Source: Gammaproteobacteria bacterium RIFCSPLOWO2_02_FULL_56_15
GTDB lineage: Bacteria > Pseudomonadota > Gammaproteobacteria > Eutrophobiales > Eutrophobiaceae
Assembly (NCBI GenBank): GCA_001801825.1
Contig: MGYR01000028.1
Coordinates: 1-8,677, forward strand
Direction of reading: 5' to 3'
DNA: 8,677 nucleotides
The position numbers and the translations under genes are program-made. Below, piece after piece: positions 1 to 5,830 of the stretch (position 1 is the first letter of the stretch; every line of letters starts with the position of its first letter). Under the pieces are notes generated by a model. That model ran no database searches. It was given only the letters and a program-made list of their open reading frames with translations, and was not told where the DNA came from.

Positions 1-322
1 TCATCCGTCCGTGACCCGGATGGGTTTTTTCGGTAACGGTAACCAGGCCGGCTTTACCGAGCGCCGCGACGTCGCGCGTGACTGCGCTGCGGTCGCGCTT
101 CATCTTCTGCGCGATAGATGCGATCGATCCGGGTTTTTGCTTGATGACCCTGAACAATGCCAGCCGCGCCGGGGTCAAGACGGCGAGCATATCCGCCGGA
201 TCTTCGAAACTGATTACAAAGCTTTCCGGAATGGGCTTGCCGGCATCGGCGAGCCGTGCCAGCTTGCGCGCCCGGCCAAGGAAGTCATCGAGTCTTTCAA
301 TCTTCACCGAAGCTTGCTTCAT
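1..322 (-). CDS. Winged-helix antitoxin/DNA-binding protein, HVO_A0114 type (3' end beyond window)
   Basis: Probable antitoxin and autorepressor of a type II toxin-antitoxin pair. 107 codons are visible from the ATG at 322-320; the frame is still open at position 1, so the C-terminus is missing. Residues 49 to about 100 form a winged helix-turn-helix: it opens with LTPARLALFRVI, followed by SIASIAQKMKRDRSAVTRDV, where the second helix looks like the recognition helix, and then LGKAGLVTV leading into the wing. This is the layout of the HVO_A0114 family of putative DNA-binding proteins, which are commonly encoded next to DUF6516/TumE toxins. The first 45 residues would contain the toxin-binding part in such proteins (inference). 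A GAGG ribosome-binding site lies 6 bases before the ATG. The ATG overlaps the toxin stop codon as ATGA, so the two genes are probably translationally coupled. The family call rests on motif recognition without a database search. Confidence 0.75.
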   Translation of the reverse strand, partial: MKQASVKIERLDDFLGRARKLARLADAGKPIPESFVISFEDPADMLAVLTPARLALFRVIKQKPGSIASIAQKMKRDRSAVTRDVAALGKAGLVTVTEKTHPGHGRM

Positions 323-552
323 AAGGAACCTCGTTTTAATAGTTGATGCAACTCACCCTCGAACAGAGCTTCGATTTCCTCGAAGCTCTCAAACGCGATC
401 TCGGTCACAGTCCCGAGGTAATGCCGGTGATGGCGGCCATGTTGGCTGTCGTAACCTAGCACTCGCCCGTTGTCCCCGGCGAAGATCGAATGATGATTGC
501 GTAGAGGCCGGTCTTTGAGGGGTGATCTGGTTTCGGAAGATTTTTTGTCCAT
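319..552 (-). CDS. Probable TumE/DUF6516-like toxin, short form (77 aa)
   Basis: A small basic, histidine-rich protein placed directly upstream of the antitoxin and overlapping it by four bases (ATGA), the usual arrangement of a toxin-antitoxin operon. The core GRVLGYDSQHGRHHRHYLG (residues about 29-47) matches the pattern I recall for TumE/DUF6516 toxins: a G-Y-D or R-Y-D step, a glycine-rich turn and an H-x-H pair. It is followed by a strand and an acidic helix (FESFEEIEALFEGEL), also like that family. Many family members are 90-115 residues with an extra N-terminal strand region, so this is either a short variant or N-terminally trimmed. An in-frame TAA at 559-561 lies three codons before the ATG, so no longer start is possible in this frame. 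No clear ribosome-binding site precedes the ATG, in contrast to the antitoxin. The 89 bases up to the NTPase gene hold no promoter or terminator I would defend; co-transcription with the NTPase is possible. The toxic activity is inferred, not seen. Confidence 0.6.
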   Translation of the reverse strand: MDKKSSETRSPLKDRPLRNHHSIFAGDNGRVLGYDSQHGRHHRHYLGTVTEIAFESFEEIEALFEGELHQLLKRGSL

Positions 553-641
553 AATGGGTTACTGCAATGTGGAAATCGGTTGGTGCCTTATCAATGTTCG
601 CTTCTGGCAATGACGCAACACAGCAGACAGAGAGAGGAGAG

Positions 642-3600
642 TTATTTCTCTTTCCGTTTGCGGTCGGCCAGCACGGCCTTGGCGTGGTAGGCAAAGGCGT
701 ACGGCGCATCGGTCAGGATATGGCCAAGCCAAAGCGGATCATCCCGGTCCGTCAACAAGTGAGCGTCGCCGGCTTCAAGAATAGCTATGAGGAGGGACCA
801 GCGTCGGTTCCCAGATGCTTGTCGGAATGCCGCGGAAAGCGTGAGTACGATTTCTTCGCGCTGCCGACGGTCAAGTGCGGTGAGCGCCGCAACGCGAACC
901 TTATCTTCCGTGTCGTGATCCGTGAGATTATCAAGCGTCTCTGTCAGCCGACCCGGAGGCAGCCATCCGGTGAGTTCCGCCACGACGGCGCGAATGCTGC
1001 GATCCGGGTCTCCCATCCGTTCTTCCAGAACCGGCTCGACCATCGCCGGATCGAGCCGCCGCAGAGCCCTTCCCACGGTAGGACGCAGGCTTTTCCTCTC
1101 TATGGACAGCGCCGCGTTGATTAGTTTGGTAGCGGCTGTGTTTGGTGCAAGTTGCACGAGAAGGCGGCAGAGCTCACGCTCGATAGCCGGACCCAGTCGA
1201 AGACCGTATTCGGCCGCCTCGATCGCGCGGTCAATATCGAACTTTGCCAGCCCCTCAATAGCGCGAAGCGAAACCGCGGTACTGATGGAATGAGGTGCGA
1301 AAGCATCGTTGAGTATCTTCTTTCGCATCTTTTCGTCGTTCGCCTCAGCGGCGATGTCATAGGGAGGATCGAGCGAATGCCGTTCCAGGCAATAACGCAC
1401 GGCTGATTCGATGGCAAATGTTCGAGTCGATGGCTCATTATGCAGGATACTGATTAGCGACTCATCCTCGTTCTGCCAGGTCGAAACTGGCTTGTTCCGC
1501 AGATAGCCTGCCAGGCGTTCAAAGCCGGGCTTACCAGTGGTAATTAAAGCATTCATACCCCAGCGAGAATTCTCCTTCGTGGGCACCAGTCGGGCCGCTA
1601 ATTGCGAGAATTCAGAGGAACGATCTCCAAGTTGCTGGAGTGCAATGCACGCTAAGCCAGCGATCTTGCTCTCGGCATTTGCATGGGCAAAGACTGCACG
1701 TACACGAGGTATCAAATCAGGATCCGCGCTCAACCACGCGACAGTCAACGCCCTTAGCATGTTGTCCTCGGCCGGATCATCCTCAGTCAATACTTCTGCG
1801 GCTCGTTTGGTCAGGCCTTTGTCCATTGGGCGGCACATATTGCGCAGGGTGACTGAATCTGTCGCTACATAGGGGCTAATCCAGATTGCGTCAACCAACG
1901 CGCCATCGGCTTGGAGTGCAGCAAGGGCGACGGCTGCCTCATAGTGCTCATGGAGAGCGTTGGAATCGGGCTTTTGATTCTCGTCGGTGGAAATAGGTCG
2001 GCGCGCAATGGCAGCGAGTTGTTTCAACGTGGTCGCGTCCGGACGCAAAATCACCCACTTTAGACCCCCGTACCGACCCCAGTAGTGATCGGCTTCCAAT
2101 TCACGATTAACGAGGACCGTGATGCCATCGCCTCCAATCAAAATTAGCACGCGTCTTGAGTATTCGAGAACGTGGTCATAAGACCCGTGTTGGTGTGGAA
2201 CGCGACTGCAAGCGACTTGGGTGATCATGCGTTCCAGTTCGCCGCCCGCTTCTTGTGCCAGAACGTCAATCAGCTCGCGATGGGTGATGCCAGCCAAGAA
2301 TCGCAGAGGATGAAAAAGCCACGATGGATCGCCGTCGCACGCCGCGTCGCGGCGTTCGCGCAAATCTGCTTCCAGTCCTCGCAGTTGGAACTGAAGCATT
2401 GCAGAATCCAACTGATCCGCCCGATCCGTGAACAGAGTTTCGATAAGTCGGCGGCCGTCAGACTCATTTTTGGCGAGTTCTAGCACCCGCTGCCGCGTTT
2501 GGTCCGGTCGCGCACGCAACAGAAGCGGTAGCCAATCATTGCGGGCCATGTACCGATCGATCTTTTCGACGTCAATGAGCCTTTTGATCGCCAAATCGGG
2601 ATCGAGCAGCGCAAGGTTCGCCAAGGCTGCGCTACTCGCATAATCCTCGCGGCGCTGTAGGCACTCGAGAACAAAGCTGACCTTCGAGACATCTTTGAAT
2701 CGACCGATGCAGTGAAGGAGGCTCCGCGGCTTGTCGGGGCGCACTTTCGCCATCAGGATGTCGCGAGTCTGTTTCCAAATGTTCGCAGCCTCGGGGTGGC
2801 CGAGGTTCTTGAGCAGATATGCAAGTTCCGACACCTGCTCCCGTTGCGCGTCGGCATGATAAATCCTCCGGCGCAGCCATTCAGGATCTAGCTCGGTTCC
2901 GGCGCGCATCGCTGCGAAGCTGGCCTGGTAATCGCTATGTGTCCAGGGACTGTCGCGATCGTCGATTACCCTGCAGCGCTCCTGATGGAGTTCCCACAGG
3001 CGGTCGAGATGGTGCGGATTTGATGTAGCGGTAAGAAGGGTGATAGCGACCGCCTGCCGATCGCGCGATGGCGAATTCAACAATCCGTCTACAACGTTCG
3101 TGAGATCCACGCCCTCTTGGCGAGCGAGGGCGGCAAGGCCCTTGGCGATCAAACCGACGTGATAGTCTCCTTCCTTGCCGGCAGTGAAGGCGTCGAGCCG
3201 ATTCAACAGGAGTGGAACGGCACGATCGCCGAGCGTTGGAAGGAGTTCTGTGTACAGGTCCTCTCCGTAACTCCCAAAGTGGCGAGTCGCTTCGAGTCCT
3301 TCGAGCAACCGTCCGCAATCGTTTGTCCGGGCCGCGTCCGCCGTAAGAAGCCAAAGGGTATCCATGGGCACGTAGTCGAGACGCCGGGAAAATGGCCGGG
3401 TGAACGAGTCCGCGCACTTGGCAAGCAGCCCGCCCAACTCGTCTACCGAAAGCTCTCCGTGTTTGACCTTGTGCGCGAGAGCCTTTGCGACACCCCAGTT
3501 CAGCAGTCGATCGTGCGCGAAGGAGATATCTCCGCCCTCTGCGCAGTGCAGCCATCCGGCGGCTTCCAGTCGGGCAATCAGGCCATTGTCGAACAATCCC

Positions 3601-5177
3601 ACCTCCGACCACGCGGTCCGAGGCACGGGGTATACCTTGCCGTCGAGGATGCGGCTAGCTACGGCTAGCAGAATTCCATCGTCTCCATGACCTGCGCGAA
3701 TATTAATCCGATCCCAGAACCGTTCAAATATTTCGTATTCGCTCCGTGGGGCAGTCTGAAACGACTCGTAAGGCAACTCCATGTACAGCCCCGCAAGGAT
3801 CGGCGTACGGAGCAACTCCTTCAGATCCGCTGGCAAGTCGGACCAACGGCGCCCTTTCTGTTTTAGCAATTCATCGAGTTCATCGACGGAAAACGGCCCC
3901 ACCCAGTGCACACCTACCGTCTCGCTGTCGGTCATCTCGATGATGCGCGCCACCCTGGTCGGCACCGTCAGCGCGAGGCGCATGCCCCATAACGTCCAGT
4001 CCCGACGCACGAGATCGCGCACAAAGTCGACATCTTGCACGTCGTCCACAGCGACGGTGAGCCAAGGGATCTCAACCTCGCGGGCCATTGCTCGATAGTG
4101 CATGGTGAGCGCACCGAGCGTCTTCTGGCTTGTTTCGCCAAGCCCTGTCTGCCACACGTCGTCAGACGCTCGGGTGAGTTGCATCTCCGCATCTTTCGCG
4201 GGCAAAACCAACGTTACGATCTGGCGCGCGTCGGCCAACGCTGTGACTAGCCTACAGAGCAACCATGTTTTTCCCTCGCCACTTTCGCCAGCGACCAGTA
4301 ATACTGGTTTGTCCAAGGGCCAAGGTGGCAATCCCCGCACATCGACCTCAGGTCGATACTTCATCCGTTGAAGTCGTTCCCGTGCGAGGGCTGCCATAGT
4401 CTCGGAAAGACGGGCCAGGTTGCGAAGACGATCAGGACTGAGCCCCACTTGCCGGAACAACTCATCAATCCTATCAGCGCCGAAGCGCACCTCGCCTTTC
4501 GCCAAGTTCTCGACCAAGACGCCAATTAATTGTTCTCGCATGCCCCGCTCGTCGCCGAGATTGGGGACATAGTGACGCAGGAGCCGCTCGACCTTCTCGG
4601 CAAGCAGTTCGGCCCTCGCCTCGAAGTCCATCTCGAATCGAGATAAAAGATGAAAGACGCTCGCTCGTTCGTCCGCGCGCGGCCGTTCGCTCTCGCGCCG
4701 AGTCGCCTCGACGATGTAGTTGAAAAGTGCGCTGTGGGTGGAAGGGAGATCCTCACCGAAAAGATAAGTTTCCTGGTCGTCCAGATCATCACGGCCTTGA
4801 GCCGAGCGCACCGCAGCGAGAAATGTCTTGAACGTTTCTAGCCTACCCGGTCGCCCATCAGTTACAAAGCGGTAGAGCGCGTTTCGGACCGGAGGTTCTC
4901 GGACGGACTTGCGGAGATCAGGCAGGACATCTCCGATAAGCGCGTTAACCGACCATGTTCCATCGGACCGGGTTTTGTACTGCTCCACGACATACGCTGC
5001 GGCCGTCTCAGCACGGGCATCGCCGCCGTCGCGTGGCTCCAGCACGAGACAGGCATCGCCCTCAATGGCTTGGTCGACAATGGTGCCGGTCAGCTTGATG
5101 TCGGCGATCCAGCCGAGGTGGTGCAGGATCTGGTAAAGGAAGCCATTGATTGCCGCCGGGCCGCCAGCCTGTGTCAT
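642..5177 (-). CDS. Avs-like STAND NTPase with N-terminal Cap4/DUF4297-type nuclease and C-terminal HEAT-like solenoid (1511 aa)
   Basis: Likely a single-protein anti-phage sensor and nuclease. Residues 5-16 (GGPAAINGFLYQ) match the opening of Cap4/DUF4297 dsDNA nucleases; an acidic stretch LEPRDGGD (46-53) and EQYK (65-68, a Q-x-K) give a plausible PD-(D/E)xK-type active site. A helical linker leads to a P-loop NTPase: Walker A GESGEGKT (297-304), Walker B WLTVAVDDVQD (372-382, with the DD pair at 378-379), a LTVPTR segment (about 403-408) like the sensor/arginine strand of STAND proteins, and VGPFSVDELDELL (about 426-438). From about residue 600 to the end the chain is a helical solenoid; HEAT-like units are clearest near the C-terminus (1389-1405 and 1422-1435). 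There is no membrane segment or signal peptide, so it acts in the cytoplasm. I chose the ATG at 5177 because AAGGA lies 5 bases upstream; the frame is open to a TTG at 5222, which has no such site and would add 15 residues before the conserved start of the domain. Nuclease plus STAND resembles type 3 AVAST (Avs3), where a C-terminal repeat region binds a phage protein. The HEAT-like solenoid here may set it apart. The reading frame is intact. Confidence 0.85.
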   Translation of the reverse strand: MTQAGGPAAINGFLYQILHHLGWIADIKLTGTIVDQAIEGDACLVLEPRDGGDARAETAAAYVVEQYKTRSDGTWSVNALIGDVLPDLRKSVREPPVRNALYRFVTDGRPGRLETFKTFLAAVRSAQGRDDLDDQETYLFGEDLPSTHSALFNYIVEATRRESERPRADERASVFHLLSRFEMDFEARAELLAEKVERLLRHYVPNLGDERGMREQLIGVLVENLAKGEVRFGADRIDELFRQVGLSPDRLRNLARLSETMAALARERLQRMKYRPEVDVRGLPPWPLDKPVLLVAGESGEGKTWLLCRLVTALADARQIVTLVLPAKDAEMQLTRASDDVWQTGLGETSQKTLGALTMHYRAMAREVEIPWLTVAVDDVQDVDFVRDLVRRDWTLWGMRLALTVPTRVARIIEMTDSETVGVHWVGPFSVDELDELLKQKGRRWSDLPADLKELLRTPILAGLYMELPYESFQTAPRSEYEIFERFWDRINIRAGHGDDGILLAVASRILDGKVYPVPRTAWSEVGLFDNGLIARLEAAGWLHCAEGGDISFAHDRLLNWGVAKALAHKVKHGELSVDELGGLLAKCADSFTRPFSRRLDYVPMDTLWLLTADAARTNDCGRLLEGLEATRHFGSYGEDLYTELLPTLGDRAVPLLLNRLDAFTAGKEGDYHVGLIAKGLAALARQEGVDLTNVVDGLLNSPSRDRQAVAITLLTATSNPHHLDRLWELHQERCRVIDDRDSPWTHSDYQASFAAMRAGTELDPEWLRRRIYHADAQREQVSELAYLLKNLGHPEAANIWKQTRDILMAKVRPDKPRSLLHCIGRFKDVSKVSFVLECLQRREDYASSAALANLALLDPDLAIKRLIDVEKIDRYMARNDWLPLLLRARPDQTRQRVLELAKNESDGRRLIETLFTDRADQLDSAMLQFQLRGLEADLRERRDAACDGDPSWLFHPLRFLAGITHRELIDVLAQEAGGELERMITQVACSRVPHQHGSYDHVLEYSRRVLILIGGDGITVLVNRELEADHYWGRYGGLKWVILRPDATTLKQLAAIARRPISTDENQKPDSNALHEHYEAAVALAALQADGALVDAIWISPYVATDSVTLRNMCRPMDKGLTKRAAEVLTEDDPAEDNMLRALTVAWLSADPDLIPRVRAVFAHANAESKIAGLACIALQQLGDRSSEFSQLAARLVPTKENSRWGMNALITTGKPGFERLAGYLRNKPVSTWQNEDESLISILHNEPSTRTFAIESAVRYCLERHSLDPPYDIAAEANDEKMRKKILNDAFAPHSISTAVSLRAIEGLAKFDIDRAIEAAEYGLRLGPAIERELCRLLVQLAPNTAATKLINAALSIERKSLRPTVGRALRRLDPAMVEPVLEERMGDPDRSIRAVVAELTGWLPPGRLTETLDNLTDHDTEDKVRVAALTALDRRQREEIVLTLSAAFRQASGNRRWSLLIAILEAGDAHLLTDRDDPLWLGHILTDAPYAFAYHAKAVLADRKRKEK

Positions 5178-5182
5178 TTTTA

Positions 5183-5187
5183 TCCTT
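5183..5187 (-). promoter_or_regulatory. Ribosome-binding site that decides the NTPase start
   Basis: AAGGA on the minus strand, 5 bases before the ATG at 5177. It favours this ATG over the in-frame TTG at 5222, which lacks any comparable purine-rich sequence. Confidence 0.7.
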
Positions 5188-5221
5188 AATCGCCACTCTA
5201 ATGTGCGAATGGGGTCTTGCA

Positions 5222-5227
5222 ATCATA
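5222..5227 (-). promoter_or_regulatory. Candidate -10 box for the NTPase gene
   Basis: The minus strand reads TATGAT, five of six matches to TATAAT, preceded directly by TG. It would start transcription around 5215 and give a leader of roughly 38 bases before the ATG at 5177. No good -35 box lies 16-18 bases upstream, so this is a weak call. A second A/T-rich stretch at 5252-5258 (TTATAG on the minus strand, TATAAG on the plus strand) is an alternative for either direction. Confidence 0.25.
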
Positions 5228-5408
5228 CATTTCTGCTGAGATCACATCCTGCTATAAGGGAATAATTGGGAGTGAACTTCCGCAAAAGCTTCTGCCTAGC
5301 CCGCACCGCCGTCAAGCATAAAAGACTGTGGATGGTGATCGGTGATTGGCCAAAACCGCTGAATACAAGCGCGGATCGCCCGAAGACCCTTATGGATACT
5401 GGTCGCCC

Positions 5409-5435
5409 GCAGTCAGACCGATCCGCAGTCGGACC
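5409..5435. repeat. Short imperfect direct repeat, 16-base period
   Basis: GCAGTCAGACC (5409-5419) and GCAGTCGGACC (5425-5435) differ at one base and are spaced one and a half helical turns apart. The 5 bases between them belong to CGATCCGC, which pairs perfectly with GCGGATCG at 5371-5378. This could be a protein-binding site or part of a folded RNA; it may also be chance. Confidence 0.4.
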
Positions 5436-5544
5436 CACGCATTACGTTAATCCGGAGAATTATTCGCGCAACATGGGGACGGTCGAGGCGCTTATGGGCA
5501 ACTTTTTTCGAGCAAAACGCATGCGCCAACTGGAAAGAAGGCAG

Positions 5545-5566
5545 AAAAATAACAGGGGCGGAGCCC
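5545..5566 (-). terminator. Weak candidate terminator after the methyltransferase
   Basis: On the minus strand a GGGC-TCC-GCCC hairpin (5566-5556) is followed by a T-rich run broken by one A (5552-5545). The stem is only 4 bp and the site lies about 265 bases past the methyltransferase stop, so the call is weak. It is the only T-rich tract behind a hairpin on this strand that I found in the gap. Confidence 0.25.
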
Positions 5567-5596
5567 GCTTTCTTCACGCATTGCCGCGGATAAATT

Positions 5597-5636
5597 GCCC
5601 GAAAGCCAATACCGGCGCGGCTTTCCGGCTTTTTTT
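5597..5636 (+). terminator. Rho-independent terminator on the plus strand
   Basis: The left arm GCCCGAAAGCC (5597-5607) and right arm GGCTTTCCGGC (5619-5629) form an 11-position stem with a single C-C mismatch and an 11-base loop, followed at once by seven T residues (5630-5636). Read on the minus strand the same hairpin is followed by AATTTAT, so it would be a much poorer terminator for the methyltransferase. It therefore marks the end of a plus-strand transcript, yet no plus-strand gene is evident upstream. Confidence 0.6.
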
Positions 5637-5644
5637 GCCATCAG

Positions 5645-5708
5645 CCGGCGGACGGCCATTCGTTGTCGCACGAGTCGAAACCGGGTCTGTGCTCTGCCCG
5701 TCCGCCGG
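5645..5708. repeat. Perfect 11-bp inverted repeat with 42-base spacer
   Basis: CCGGCGGACGG at 5645-5655 and CCGTCCGCCGG at 5698-5708 are exact reverse complements. Inside the spacer GCAC (5668-5671) and GTGC (5689-5692) can pair to make a nested stem. There is no T-run on either strand after it, so it is not an intrinsic terminator. It begins 8 bases beyond the plus-strand terminator and about 120 bases past the methyltransferase stop. It could be an mRNA 3'-end stabilising hairpin, a recombination site or a remnant of a mobile element end. Confidence 0.55.
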
Positions 5709-5830
5709 ATTTCCCGATTAACGCAGTCAGCTACCAGGCAGCTAATGGGTGCGTTCTTTGCGGTTCAATCTTTCGGCGTATCCATCAGCGTGGGCGTGTC
5801 CGTCCGGTTGGTACCCCTGCAGCAGCCGAG

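Larger units (their letters stand above)
5178..5830. other. Intergenic region of about 650 bases, no convincing protein gene
   Basis: This gap lies between the end of the methyltransferase and the start of the NTPase gene. The plus strand is open from a TTG at 5266 to a stop at 5721 (151 codons), but that frame runs straight through the terminator hairpin, has no recognisable domain and uses a weak start, so I do not call it a gene. A second plus frame, open from 5363 to a TAA at 5591-5593 just before the terminator, has no obvious start codon or recognisable domain either. What can be supported: a plus-strand terminator (5597-5636), an 11-bp inverted repeat (5645-5708), a direct repeat (5409-5435), and a perfect 8-bp inverted repeat GCGGATCG/CGATCCGC (5371-5378 and 5419-5426). 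A pairing GGCGC/GCGCC (5487-5491 and 5523-5527) could add a further stem. The density of paired elements would fit a structured RNA, decayed mobile DNA, or both; no tRNA-like or other known RNA consensus was recognised. Confidence 0.6.

Noticed and set aside
549..557. CCATAATGG palindrome over the toxin start as an autoregulatory operator
   Set aside because: Only 4-bp arms around one base and overlapping the start codon; too short to distinguish from chance.
2935..3612. Second minus-strand open frame of 225 codons within the NTPase gene
   Set aside because: It overlaps the intact 1511-residue frame, which has clear domains; the alternative product is arginine-rich without motifs.
5178..5222. 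Extended NTPase start at a TTG (15 extra residues)
   Set aside because: No ribosome-binding site precedes the TTG, and the candidate -10 box overlaps it; the ATG at 5177 has AAGGA at 5 bases and sits just before the conserved nuclease start.
5266..5721. Plus-strand open frame of 151 codons in the intergenic gap
   Set aside because: It starts at TTG, reads through a strong terminator hairpin and T-run, and its product has no recognisable domain. A transcript may exist here, but this protein is not supported.
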